Part shown: piece by piece, positions 53,617 to 64,000 of the stretch
How positions within the stretch are numbered: position 1 is the stretch's first letter
How the letters are laid out: each line of letters starts with the position of its first letter
Source: Mastigamoeba balamuthi
Lineage: Eukaryota; Evosea; Mastigamoebida; Mastigamoebidae
DNA: 64,000 nucleotides
Reading direction: 5' to 3'
Assembly: GCA_902651635.1 (NCBI GenBank)
Contig: CACRSC010000092.1
Span: 16,846 to 80,845, forward strand
Made by a program: the position numbers and the translations under genes
Notes under the pieces: generated by a model
Seen by the model: only the letters and a program-made list of their open reading frames with translations
Databases searched by the model: none
What the model was told of the DNA's origin: nothing

Positions 53617-54886
53617 ATGGGGCGTCTCAAGAGCCTGGCCGAGGACGAGGGGCGGCGCGCCGTGGAGCGGGACGCGGTGCAGGGGCAGGCGGGGGCGAGC
53701 AGGGTGCGGGTGGACCAGGCGCGGGCGCTGGTGAGCGGGCACTGGTGGGCGCACTGGACCGCCTACGCGGGCTACCCGGGCGCCGACCCCCTCCTCGACC
53801 TGCCCCGCCCCGGGCCCATCGACAACTCCTCCTTGCTCACCGTGCGTCTCTGGGAGTGTTGCGTGCTGTGTTTGCCACTGGCGCTCTTTGTGCCTCTCTC
53901 CCCTCCTCTCGTCTCCTCCCTCTGTCTCCCTCTGTCTTTGTCGCTCTCTGTGTCTCTATGTCTTCCGCTGTCTCCCTCTGTCTCCCTTGTCTCCCTCTGT
54001 TTCTGTCTCTTCGCTGTCTTGCTTCTTTGTGTGTCTCTCTCTCTCTGCGTTTCTCTGTCTCCCTCTGTCTCCCTCTGAAGCTCTCTTGCTGTGCTCTCTC
54101 TTTGTCTCTGTCTCTGTCTGTTTCTCTCTGTGTCTCTCTGTCTCTGTCTCCATCTCACTTCATCTTGTGTCTCTATTTTTTGTGTCTCCTGTCCTTCCTG
54201 AGTGTGTCTGTCAGTTTCCGTCTATGGCTTCCTATCCTTCGCATTGTCGCTGCGGAATGCTTGGTTGTTTGTTGTTCTGTTGACACTCGTTATCCTTGCT
54301 TGTCTCACCCTCTGTGTCAACAGGCGAGCGGTGCTCTGGCGCCTGGCCTTGTCGAGGGCCATGACCTGTTTGCTGTGCCCCTGTCGGTGTGGCGCTACCT
54401 GCACAGCCTGTGAGCAGCGGCTTGCATTGGGGGTTCTGGGCCCTTTGGAGCTGCCTGCTCTGCTTCTGTTTCTGCAGCTCCTGCTGCTGCGCTTGGCTCA
54501 AGAGGGCTCTCTGCTCTGCCCGGGGGGCTCGCAGGTACGGCGGAGGGCCTCCGCTGGTGAGGCTCTACGTGCCTTACGGTGCGCTGCACGCCCCCAGGCT
54601 GGAGCTCTACCCGCTGGTGCTCTTCGCCCGCCTCTCTGGCCGTGCCAGCGGTGCCGGCGAGACTCTGCTGCTGTTCCTCATGTCGCCGCACGAGACGCTG
54701 AGGGACCTGCGCCGCTACCTCGGCGTTAGGTCGGGCATGGCCCCGCACAGGCTCGAGGTGGCCGCGGGTGCCAGCGAGTACGGAAGCAGCGGCGAGGGGC
54801 GCTGGTTCGCAGAGGCCGACATGGACAGGACGCTCGGCGAGCTGGGCATCCGCAGCAACACGTTCTTCTTTGTGGACCCCGCGTGA
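53617..54886 (+). CDS. Stand-alone DUSP-Ubl protein (USP4/11/15-like N-terminal module)
   Basis: Three exons (53617-53841, 54324-54409, 54535-54886) give 220 aa. A DUSP domain: VDQARALVSGHWWAHWTAYA, then PGPIDNSSLLT, VEGHDLFAVPLSVWRYLHSL, and YGGGPPLVRLYVPYG. The PGPIDNS and W-x-x-L plus Y-GGGPP-x-x-R-x-V signatures are those of DUSP domains in ubiquitin-specific proteases. A ubiquitin-like part follows (LELYPLVLFARL; PHETLRDLRRYLGVRSG; LGELGIRSNTFFFVDP). No catalytic USP domain is present: the stop is directly after the Ubl. It could be a regulatory protein competing with or assisting a USP. Introns are GT-AG; intron 1 (53842-54323) is filled with a TCTG/TCTC tract. Confidence 0.75.
53880..54180 (+). 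repeat. TCTG/TCTC polypyrimidine microsatellite in intron 1
   Basis: About 300 bp of almost pure C/T/G repeats (CTCTGTCTCCCTCTGTCT), with very few A residues, inside intron 1 of the DUSP-Ubl gene. It generates spurious open frames full of Ser/Leu/Cys or Arg/Glu/Thr. Confidence 0.85.
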
Positions 54887-55316
54887 GTTCAGCTCTGCTG
54901 CTGCACCGCCCTCCCCTCAGCGGGAGCGGTGTGGATTGGCACGATCACCCTCCGTGTCTGTACTGCATGCAAGTTAACGAGTTTCTTTTGACTTCGTGTG
55001 GCTCGACTTAAAGAGACGCTATTGGGCACCCACTATGCAGGACTCCCAGGCTTGTGGGAAGGAGACAGAAACGCGACTGGGGGGAAGTGCACCGGGCGCC
55101 GAGAAAAGGGATTCACGAATTCTCGAGTCTGATTTCATTTCAAACGGCGTCCGTGGAAATAAGGACTGCAATCTCCGAGGTTCTTGGGACACCCTCTCCC
55201 AAGAGAGAATGAGCTATAAATATTTATAATCTGTGGTTTTCGGAACCAGCGCCCGATCACCAGCGGAGTGCTCGCACCCTTTCACTCCTTTTACATTCGC
55301 AGAGCGAGCATCCTGA
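54887..55316. other. Intergenic region
   Basis: 430 bp between two plus-strand genes. An AT-richer stretch from 55090 to 55250 (GATTTCATTTC, ATAAATATTTATAAT) directly precedes the next gene and may be its promoter; ATAAATATTTATAA near 55215 is TATA-like. Confidence 0.5.
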
Positions 55317-58300
55317 ATGGAGTGTGGTGCTCTTGTGATCATCCTCTGTGCCAGTGCTGTGGCCCTGGGCAGGCCAGACCTTACCACGTCTCTGGGGCTA
55401 CAGACCACAGCCCCGGACCCCAGCCGCCCGGGCCACTACGTGTGGTCGTCGTCTTCGCGGGTACGCAACGGCGTGGTTGGCGACCAGGACGTTATGCTCG
55501 AGTACACCGCAGACCTCGCCGAGGGCGTCCACTCGCTCGATGTCGAGCAGTCTATCGACACGCTCTCCTGCTCCGCAGACCACATCGGTAACCCACTCGC
55601 TTCCCCCCACCAGCACACAATTGCCACCCACCATCCACTGTCCCACCATCCACTGTGGGCCTCACTATTCTGGGCGGCCACTGTGCCACTGCCACACTCG
55701 AGAGTTCCCACTCGTGACTCCAAACAACTCAAAGGGTGTGGGTGGGCCCACGCCTCAACTCGGGAGATAGCCCAGTCTCTATTTCGGGCGCCAATCCCAC
55801 CGGCTCCCAGCCCACCACAACTCCATCGCTCTCCTCGCCAACTCACGCTGTCTGCCTTGCGTCGCACGGTTCGCTCCAGTTGTGGGGGTGACCAGCGACG
55901 AGGCCCTGAGGGGCTGGGGCCAGAGCTTTGTGGTTGTCGCCGACAGGCGCTGGGGCTGCGACGAGGGCACAGTCATCCGCCAGGTGACCGGCGTCCACTG
56001 GCTCTCTCCCACGTCGGCGCGCCTCTCGACGCAGTCGTCGTCCTATGCCGGCGTCTTCACCAACGCCTCCATCCACCTCTCTGCCACAGCCTCGTCGTCG
56101 CAGCCCCAGCCTCTTGTCGCACGCGGCCCCCACAGGGCCCCCACCGAAACGGCGAGAGTTGGTTATTCGGCGACCTCCCCCGGCGTCGTCGTGCGGAGCC
56201 CCGCGTTCGGCGACCAGTACTCATCGGGCGACATGGTCACCGTCGAGTGGACGGCGCCCAACGTCGAGGGCCACACGTGGACGCTCAAAATCTACGAGGG
56301 CTCCACCTTGCTGCTCACGGACTCCGACTACCCTGCGCAGAGACGCTGGGCCGCTGTGCGGCTGCCCAACGGGCCGTCTTCGTCGCGCTGGTACGTCTTC
56401 GTGGGCTACTACTGCTTGGGAACCTGGTGCTCATACAGCGGCATGAGCAACAAGTTCAGCGTTAACTTCGAGCCCTCGGTCGGCTTCGTACGGCCAGCCT
56501 CTGGCGAGCTGTTCTCGGAGGGAAATGAAGTGCGCGTCCAGTGGGCGTACCGCCGCGACCTCGAGGGCCAGGTCGTCGCCGTGTCGCTGTGGCGCTGTAT
56601 CGACTGGTATCCCGACACGCAGGTTGGCCAGCGCACCGTCGTCAACATCGGCAGGGGCTCGCTCACATGGATTGTGGGGTCCGACTGGAAAGAATCGGAC
56701 CGCTACTTCGCGTACATGGAGTACGGCTGCGAAAGCGACGGTGGCAACTGCAAGAGCGAGCTCTACGGCCAGTTTTGGACCGTCGCCAAGGTCCGCACGG
56801 AGGGGAAGCACGTCGACATCACGGAGCCGTCGGAGCGGACCTCGGCGAAGTCGCCTGGGACCCTCATGCTGAGCTGGGAGCCCTCGCAGATGGGGCCGAA
56901 CGATGACGTCGAGTTCTTTCTCATGTTCTCGCGGACGGGGACGGACAAGTCGTACGGGTCGCTGGGACACTTCTCCGCCTCGGCCTGCCATGCGGTGGTG
57001 TCTATCCCCGAGGAGGTTGGCTCCGGGACGGAGTTCTACGTGCGGTCGTCGTATGACTGCGGGACTGTGTGGTGTCTGCACACCGAGTCCAAGAGGTTCT
57101 CCATTAACTACAGCCCCGTCTTCCAGCTGCGCCCGCCCACGCCCAGCACCGGCGACATCCTCGAGGTCGGACAGCCCGTCACCATCGCGTGGGACGTGCC
57201 AGCGTCGATGGCGTCGGCACCTGTGATCGTCGCTCTGCGCCTGAACTACCCCAGCATCTACATCTTCGACCCCTACTACGACACCGACTCTGTCAGCACA
57301 ACCGTGAGCTGCCCTCCCCTGCGTCCTGCCGACACTCCAGCTCTCTCTCTCTCTCTCTGAGGTGCTGACCCTGCGAGGCCAGATCGCTGCGTCGACGGGG
57401 TCGTGGTCGTACGTCCCGCAGCAGGGGACTGTGTTCCCCGTGTACTGGACGATCTGGTACGACTGCAAGATCGGGAACTACTGGTGCAAGAGCGAGCACT
57501 CGCACCCCTTCTTCGTCCCCAACAGCATGAAGCCCACCTGGAACTACAACGGCGTCGGCGGTGCCCTCGAAAAAACGGTGGAGTTCAGCGAGGACTGCGC
57601 CAGGTGCTCCAGGTCCGGGAACAGCTCGGCGGGCCTCTGGTGCGCTCTCTGCGGCAGCGGTGTCGATCTGCACGCGACCACCAAGTGTACCGACTGCTGG
57701 GCCGCCGCTGCCATCACCGCCCACGACTTCAACGTGAGAAGACGAGCTCGCCCACTCACCCCGGCTTGCTCTGACGCCTCCCCGTGGTCTCTGCTGCAGC
57801 TGGAGATCGGCGGGAGCCAGATCGCCTCTGTCTCGCTGAAGTCGCACGGCACGGCGACGGTGAACTTGGGGGAGTTCGTGGCGTCGGTGGGAGCCGAGTA
57901 CTCTGGGACGACGGAGATGGCCGAGGTCGTACCGACGCCTCTCAGCGTCGGCTTCCACGTGGGGCCCATCAGCTTCTACCTCGGCCTCGTCATCCGCCTC
58001 GGAGTGGACGTCGACTACGAGGCACGCGCTCCCCCCGTCGCCCCAAACCCACCAGCCCAGCCAATTGCGCTCGGTCTGACTCATCTCTGCCCGCAGATGT
58101 CGGGCAGCGCGGACGTCACCGTGGGGTACTCGCACACTCTCGACTACACGGCGGAGATGCAGTACGGCACCGCGTGGACCTCGTCGCTCATGCGCAGCAA
58201 CTCGTCCGCGGGCTCCACGCCGACGACGACCAGCATCACAGCAAGCGGCGCGCTCGCGGTCCGCGTCGCGACGCAGCTGGAGGTCGCCGTCACCGCGTCG

Positions 58301-59020
58301 AGCATCGCCGAGCTCGCGGTCTGGGCCCGCCCCACCGTCAGCACCGAGGCCAACGTCTCCTACCCCGCCTTCGGCCCCGCCCCCAACCCCCCGGTCCCCG
58401 GCACGCTCCTGCAGCTGGGCAACTGCTCGGGCTACCACATGGTCGAGTACCTCGGCACCTTCACGCTGCCCGTCGGTGGGCATGCCGCGCTCCTCGTGCC
58501 CGGCCTCGAGAGAGCGTGGCAGGTGGAGGCCGAGACCGTCGATGCCATTCACATCGTCGGCGGCTGCCTGCTGCAGCTCACGGCGCCCGACCCGCTGGGG
58601 CCGTACTACGTCCTGCTGGTCGAGGACATCGGGCGGCTGCTGGCAGGCGTGGAGGGCAGAGCCCTGGCCGCGGGCCTCGCGAGCGGCATCGCGGGCGCCG
58701 TGGGGGCCCCTCCCAGCGTGGTCAACGTCTCCTTCGACAACGCGACGGCCATGGCCGTCAGGTTCCGCGTCTCGGGAGCCGGCAGGGAGGCAGAGCTCAC
58801 GAGGTCGCTGGACCGCCAGCTGGGGAACCTGTCCAGCTCACTGTACGCGGCCCCGCTCTGGAAGTCGCTCAGGGGCTCGGTAGAGGTCGGCACGACCTCT
58901 GTCTCTGAAGGGGTGCCCGACGACGACGGCGCCGACAGCGGCACCGGCACTGGCGCTGCGACGGGCCTCGCTGCTGCGCTCTGGGGCGTGGCTTGCTCGC
59001 TCGTGGTCGCTGCGACCTAG
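55317..59020 (+). CDS. Secreted, probably GPI-anchored surface protein with KRE9/KNH-like repeats
   Basis: At least five exons. A signal peptide starts MECGALVIILCASAVALG. After the first intron (55587-55880, GT-AG; HI|VVGVTSDEALRGWG) come repeated Ig-like units that begin SPAFGDQYSSGDMVTVEWTA, RPASGELFSEGNEVRVQWAY, and RPPTPSTGDILEVGQPVTIA. The pattern 'P..G..y..G..v.v.W' followed by W/Y-rich strands and paired Cys is that of KRE9/KNH-type domains found in surface proteins of fungi and protists. A Cys-rich segment (EDCARCSRSGNSSAGLWC, CALCGSGVDLHATTKCTDC) follows. The C-terminus ends with a Gly/Ala/Ser spacer and a hydrophobic tail (GLAAALWGVACSLVVAAT) directly before the stop, typical of a GPI-anchor signal. 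Role: probably cell-surface or wall protein; ligand unknown. Confidence 0.65.
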
Positions 59021-59254
59021 AGGCAGGGCCGATCGCTCCCTGGGGTCCTGCAGCAGCTAAGTGGTCCGCACCCGCCATGTACAGAAATGCCTCTCTCAAC
59101 AATCACCCCTGTAGGTGCTGCGCGATGGCCTGCCAAGCTCTGCCCCAGTTTGTCCCCACCCCCAAGTGGCCACACCGGGCGCCAGAACAAAGTCGAATGC
59201 AGGAATGCCCATGGGCTCGGCTTGTGTTTGTCCCCATAGTCCGCCACGCCGTCA

Positions 59255-61911
59255 TCACGAGACAACAGGAGCAGCGTCTGTGTGCTGGGGCTGCTGCTGC
59301 TGCGGCTGCGGCTGAGGCTGAGGCTGAGGCTGCTGCTCCTGCTCCTGCGGCTGAGGCTGAGGCTGAGGCTGAGACTGTTGCGGCTGCGGCTGCTGCTTCT
59401 CGTCAGTCGGAGGGCTCTGCCGCTCGTCGGGTCTGCAACGCGTCAGGCGTGAGAAAGGCGGGCGCTGGCAGGGGCGGGAGGGCGTGGGGCGTGGGACGAG
59501 TGCGCTGACCCGAGGGCGAGGGTGTAGATGTGCCGCATGGTGGGCCGGCCGTGCGGGCACCGCCAGGGCTTCTCGAGCTCGCCCAGGTGCCGCACGATGC
59601 GCTGCATCTGCGCCCGCGTGAGGGCCGTCCCGATCATGACGCTGCGCCTGCACGCCCGCATGGCGAACATCGCGTGGAACCTCGACGGCTCGCAGGCGCC
59701 CGCGGAGCCCACCGGCGGGCCCTCGCGTATCATCGCGATGACCTCGTACAGGTCTGTGCACCATCGGTGAGCGCGTGGTGGACACGTAGAGAAGGGGTGT
59801 GCAGCCATGGCAGGCAGTGACTTGCACGCCTCGTTAATGCTCATTCGATTCAATTGATTCAACGGCACAGATCCCCAGATGGTATGGCGCTCGCGGACGC
59901 GAGACTCAACCAAGACAACCCGAGTAGCCCGATTGAAACCCGCGGTGGCACAGGGCTGTTGAAACACAACAAACGAATTTAATTGCTAACAATACAGCAA
60001 ACCGAAGTAGAGAAAGGGTGCCGGACCGTTGACGCCGAAGAGCGTGGACTTGGAGGAGCAGCACGAGGTGAGCAGGAGCCTCTTGCGCCCGCCTTCGTCG
60101 TCGACCTCTACGCCGAAGCCGTGCTGGCGGAGCAGCGGCAGGTGCTGCTCGGCGACGAGCACGTCCTCGGGCGCGAGGTCCAGCGCGATGGGCCGCAGCA
60201 TGCGCTGGCCGCCGACGCGCGTCGACGCCCGCAGGCGCTCGTAGTTGGCGATCTCGTCGGCCGCGTGCTGGTCGACGACGAAGAGCTCGCGGCCCAGCCG
60301 CGCGACGACGAAGCCGCGGTTGAACTGCCCCACGACGCGCATCGCCCCGAAGGCGCTCTTGTGCACGCGCAGCTCCAGCTCGCGCTCGCACTCCTCGTTG
60401 CTGTCCACCGCCAGCCGCTTGCTGAACCCCGCGGTCTCGCCCTCGGCCTGGCCGCAGCGCTGCGCCCTCTCGCGGGCCGCGGCGGCGCATCTGCGGGCCT
60501 CGGCGACGATTCTCTGGCAGTCGACGTCGACGGCGACGTCTCTGCGGCCGTCGGGGCGCTCGTGGAACGCGCGGGCGTCGGGGACCACGCGGGCCCTCGC
60601 GCCGCCGGCGAGCTCGACGGTCGCCGCCGCGCGCAGGGCCCCCGCGGGCAGCGTCGGCGGCCCCCAGTCCTCCGTGACGCGCCTGCGCTTGGCCGGCGGC
60701 CCCGGCGGCTCCGCGGGGCCCACGGGCGCCGTCGCGGCCCTCGCGCCCCTCGTGAGCCGCGCGGGCGAGACCGCGAACGGTCGCTCCTCCGCGGCGGCGC
60801 CCCACGCGCGGGCCAGCGCCTCGCGCAGGAGCGCCGCGAGCGCCTCCTCCTCGTGCAGGAGCACAGTGCGCTTGTCGGGCGTCACGTTGACGTCGCAGGC
60901 GCCCGCGGGCGCGTCGACGAGCGCCACGACGAAGGGCCTGGGGGCCGCGGGCGCCCCGCAGCCCTCGCGGTAGAGCGCCGTGACGGCGCGGGCGACGAGC
61001 GGGAGGTCCACGGGCCGCCCGTTGACGAAGAACATCTGCCGCTGCTCGCCGCCGCCCGCGGGCCGCTCGGCCGCGCTGCGCGGCACCAGCGCGCGGACGC
61101 GGAGCCCGCCGGCGCCCGCGGCCTCGACCTCGCAGAGCCGCCGCGCGACCTCTGCGCCGAAGACGCAGACGACGTTCTCGCGGACGCTCGCGCGGCCCTC
61201 AGTCCGCAGCAGCACGTGCGCCCGCTGCCCGCCGGCCGCCGCGTGGGACACGCTGATGCGGACGCCCGTGCGGGCGACGGCGTAGGGCTGCAGGACCGCG
61301 AGGGCCCGCGCGAGCTCGCGCTTGGCGTTGGCGCTGAGCTCCGCGCGGCGTGCGGGCAGCGCAGCGAAGAGCCCCGGCAGCGCGACGGTCGTCCCGGGCG
61401 CCCGCGAGGCCGGCTCGGTGCCTGCCAGCGCCCCGAGGCGGTCGTAGCGCGCGCGGGTGGCCGCCGGGTCGCAGGGGCGGCGCGTGGCGACCGCGAGGCC
61501 TCCGCAGACGGCGCAGAGCGAGTTGAGCGCCTCGCCGCGGAAGCCCAGCGTCGCCACGCGCTCCAGGTCGCCGAACGACGCCAGCTTCGACGTCGTGTGC
61601 GGCAGCGCCAGGTCCGCGAGGCTCTGCGGGTCGATGCCGCAGCCGTCGTCCGAGACCTGGAGATATTTTCGGGATTCCGCACGCTGCAACGTAAGAGATT
61701 TGGGCGAACGAATCTAGAATATCTGGGAGATTTGATTCCGGGAACTGGCCTCGGTGCCGGCGAGGCCGTGGTCGTGCAGGACGATGTCGACGCGCGTGGA
61801 GCCGGCGTCCAGGGCGTTCTCGAGGAGCTCCTTGAGCGCAGAGGCCAGGTCGACGATGACCTGGCCCCCGCAGATCTTGCGCACCGTCGCCGCGTCGATG
61901 CGCCGCAGCAT
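59255..61911 (-). CDS. PMS2: MutL-homologue mismatch-repair endonuclease PMS2 with a Gln/Pro tail
   Basis: Four exons (61911-61750, 61656-60027, 59753-59510, 59432-59255) give 737 aa. ATPase motifs: ELLENALDAGSTRVDI, SDDGCGID, TTSKL and TLGFRGEALNSL. The MLH-type transducer has FVNGRPVDLP and DVNVTPDKRTVLL. The C-terminal endonuclease site DQHAADEIANYE (DQHAx2Ex4E) and ACRRSVMIGTALT, LEKPWRCPHGRPTMRHI, are intact, so the nicking activity of MutL-alpha is expected. It should pair with MLH1 in the nucleus. The intron at 61657-61749 seems to have a GC donor (GAG|GCCAGT), needed to join GTE to VSDDG. After the normal end (MRHIYTLAL) a fourth exon adds ~58 residues rich in Gln and Pro (QPQPQQSQPQPQPQPQEQEQ), ending HTDAAPVVS. 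Confidence 0.85.
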
Positions 61912-62888
61912 TTTGGGTCTGCGCGCGCCTTTGGCGCGAGATTTTTTGAATCTCCACACGAAGAAGATATGCAAATCCACTTGGTGTGGAGAAAACCAAT
62001 CACGGGTTCATGGCCAGCCACCAGTGTTCACCACGAGTCTCATGTCGGAGAAAACCAAATTCAACCACTAACCTGCCAACAGGACGAACAGTTTGAAAGA
62101 ACTCGGATGCTCTTGTCTTAAAAAGGCCAACCCTGTATATTAACCTAACATACTTCTGGGTTCCTGTTCCCTGCACATATTCTCGAGTCACGTCACGTGA
62201 CATCATCCTGTTGGTAAAGTCATAGTTGACGAGGCTGAAGGAGTATGACATCAAGTATCATGAATTATGATGGTGAGACAGCATTCATCACAGAAGACCC
62301 TCTCTTTACTGCTTGTAATCTGTTTCCTGATGCATAAATACCATCCCACAACTGCTGGTGTGAGATGGTGTGAATCTGCAATCAGAAACAAGTTCTTATT
62401 TTTCTGATGTTATTATGCAACATTTTGTGTCAGAATTACATGTAGAGGAGGATCTGTGTAGCTGTATGTAGCAGTCCGATATGTAGTAGTGTGTAGCAGA
62501 GGTCATACGTAGTTGTGCATAGTGGACCCATGTGTAGCAGTGCGTAGCAAAAGGCTGAGTCACAGCAGTGTATAGTGAAGGCTGTGTAGCAGCGTGTAGT
62601 GGATGTCTATGTGATTCAGTGGTACAATCAGAACAACAACAAAAAATAAAATGAGTAGTGGATAGCTACCATGTGAGACTAGCTGGAAGATATAAGACAC
62701 AAAGACAACCAAATGGCACACGAAGCACAAAAAAGACAGACACCAGGTGATACCTCCAAAAACCCCTTCAACTGCCTGGATACATCTCACTCTACAAAAC
62801 AATACAAACTGCTTCCAAGAATGCACAGGACGTTCATAGTCATAGAGCCCACAGAAAACAACATGTAATACAAAGATATACCAGTGGG
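61912..62888. other. AT-rich spacer with a degenerate repeat
   Basis: Downstream of the PMS2 start the sequence becomes AT-rich and contains no gene. Near 62880 it changes abruptly back to GC-rich, exactly where the kinase-like sequence ends. A 160-codon open frame at 62560-63045 runs through this junction but its AT-rich half has no homologous pattern. Confidence 0.6.
62440..62600 (+). repeat. Degenerate minisatellite of GTGTAGCAG-like units
   Basis: Units such as GTAGCTGTATGTAGCAGT, GTGTAGCAGAGG, GCATAGTGGACC, GTGTAGCAGTGCGTAGCA and GTGTAGCAGCGTGTAG repeat at about 20-22-bp spacing with point differences. No coding role is seen. Confidence 0.6.
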
Positions 62889-63708
62889 TCATCCACCTGT
62901 CATGCCTGCCTCCCAGCTGCAGAAGGGCTGCTGTCGTGCTAAGGTCACAGAGGTCACAGAGCATGGCCTTGCCCACGCCCCGGAGAAGGACGTTGGGGCT
63001 CTTGATGTCACCATGCATGATGCTGTGCTCGTGCAGGTACAGCACGGCAGTGGCGAGGTCGCTGGCAACCCAGCGGGTGTCCAGGCTGCCATGGACCCTT
63101 TGCTGCAGCTGCTCCTGCTTTCATGGCTGCCACGGCGCCGTAGGGGTGGCAATGCAGGCGCTCATACAGTGACCTGCCCTCCGTGAGCTCCAAGAGCAGC
63201 CTGCCCAGCAGCACTGTGCAGCAGCCACAGCCAGCACTCGCTGGCACCGCTACCCTGGGCCCGGGCCAGGGCTCAGCGACGACGACCCCGAGGAACTCCA
63301 CGATGTGCGGGCAGGCACTCATGGTGGCGGCAAGGTGTGCCTCAGCCCTGAGGGCCCGCTTCGCCTCGCAGTCCCTGGTAAGTGCAGTGACTTGAGGGCA
63401 GACGCCCTCCCCTGCCAGCGGCACTCGCAAATGACAGATGTTGCCCTGCTGCCAATGCACCTGAGCAAGTCGAGGTCACTGTAGTTGATGTGGTGCAGCG
63501 GGCCCAGTCCATTGCCCTTCTGCTCCTCGTCTTCAGACCCTGCATTGCTCTCGCTGTTGCCCCCATTGCTGCCAATGATATTGCCAATGCGTTGGCTGCT
63601 GGGCTCTGTCAACGATGTGGTGCTGCTGCCAGTACATCGCGGAGCTCGCAGCATGCACAGAGTTGATGCTGGGGAGCTTGAAAGGCCATGCTGCAGCTCC
63701 AGGGGCAT
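62889..63708 (-). pseudogene. Serine/threonine protein kinase, degraded and truncated
   Basis: Minus strand. Kinase pieces occur in different frames: the glycine-loop/beta3 part LDLLRCIG and SALKSLHLP; the alpha-C part RDCEAKRALRAEAHLAATMS, then CPHIVEFLGVVV, LLLELTEGRSLYERLHCHP; and the catalytic-loop part LYLHEHSIMHGDIKSPNVLL. HGDIKSPN (H-x-D-x-K-x-x-N) and the TKL-like 'SLYERL' hinge are recognisable. At least two one-base frameshifts separate these blocks (near 63380 and 63120), the DFG position reads CDLCDLS, and homology stops at ~62890 where AT-rich DNA begins. It is therefore a pseudogene rather than an active kinase, unless the frameshifts are sequencing errors. Confidence 0.65.
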
Positions 63709-64000
63709 GCGGGGCTCCTGCAGCTGCTCTCATGGCTCTCGCGGCAGCCCCCACGCAGGCACGGGCCACCTGCTTCGTGAGGCCCATGATGCCGCACAAT
63801 GGCGACACCACGACGTCGCCGTGCTGGGCCGCAGCAATCTCAGTGAGGCCCTGGCTGCACATCGTGTCCACCGGGACCAGGCCGTGGAGCTTGGCCACCC
63901 TGGGGCAGTGCAGGGGCCCCATCCTGTACGCCGATGCAACGAACCTTGAGGGGCCTGTGCGGGGCGATGGCTGCGGCAGCTGCAGCAGCAGGAGAGGCAG
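63709..64000. other. Unresolved sequence at the window end
   Basis: Continues with moderately high GC and overlapping open frames on the minus strand (for example VAKLHGLVPVDTMCSQGL and GIMGLTKQVARACVGAAA), which may be the 5' part of the kinase relic or a different gene. No boundary can be placed. Confidence 0.3.

Noticed and set aside
53772-54158. Arg/Glu/Thr-rich reading frame on the minus strand
   Set aside because: Direct result of the CT/TCTG microsatellite in the DUSP-Ubl intron.
59983-62121. 712-codon plus-strand open frame across PMS2
   Set aside because: It is the antisense of PMS2 with GC-rich codon bias; it shows no domain and the minus-strand frames carry all MutL motifs.
62560-63045. 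Membrane-protein-like C-terminus on the kinase frame (hydrophobic stretches at 62600-62880)
   Set aside because: The hydrophobic residues come from AT-rich DNA read in frame after the kinase homology ends; it is not a natural kinase extension.

Overview
This is a GC-rich nuclear segment of a microbial eukaryote. Most genes are split by short GT-AG introns, the standard stop codons are used, and the repertoire is purely eukaryotic: NUF2, SAC1, SLBP, PMS2, RPAIN, an F-box protein, a U-box protein, PP2C, and two nuclear tRNA genes with A and B boxes. A nephrocystin-3-like NACHT-TPR protein points to a ciliated or flagellated lineage. Large lineage-specific families and a Crinkler-like P-loop protein fit a protist, but I cannot assign a species from the sequence alone.

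Layout. 0-5 kb: 3' part of an NPHP3-like gene, then an arrestin-fold gene on the minus strand. 5.8-9 kb: a secreted GH130-like beta-propeller gene whose 3' half is present twice around a single N at 7803, almost certainly an assembly duplication. 9.5-17.6 kb: NUF2, a small unknown gene, an acid-lipase-type hydrolase and SAC1. 17.6-20 kb: a gene-free AT-rich island. 20-22 kb: two tandem paralogous helical genes of unknown function. 22.7-25.1 kb: SLBP and a small multipass membrane gene. 26.1-32.5 kb: an ankyrin-SAM-U-box gene carrying tRNA-Thr(AGT) in one intron, and a PP2C gene. 32.8-37.2 kb: first member of a lineage-specific family and a large type I membrane protein. 37.3-42.4 kb: tRNA-Pro(AGG), a C2/coiled-coil gene and RPAIN. 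42.8-47.6 kb: a multipass membrane gene and the Crinkler-like gene. 48-53.4 kb: two more members of the family (one broken), a relic of an F-box/repeat gene, and the intact F-box gene. 53.6-59 kb: a stand-alone DUSP-Ubl gene and a probable GPI-anchored surface protein. 59.2-61.9 kb: PMS2 with an unusual Gln/Pro tail. 62-64 kb: AT-rich DNA and a degraded protein kinase.

The genes do not form one pathway; this is a typical mixed eukaryotic neighbourhood. The most unusual signals are a recurrent class of AT-rich introns and 5' flanks built from GATATT, GGAATC and GATTCC words; probable GC-AG introns and a 31-nt intron; a tRNA gene nested in a coding intron; abrupt AT-rich islands, one of which truncates a kinase; and local duplication and decay of lineage-specific families.

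CDS entries give the genomic span from start to stop codon including introns. Exon joins were inferred by hand from reading frame and GT/GC-AG signals. No alignment or database search was run.
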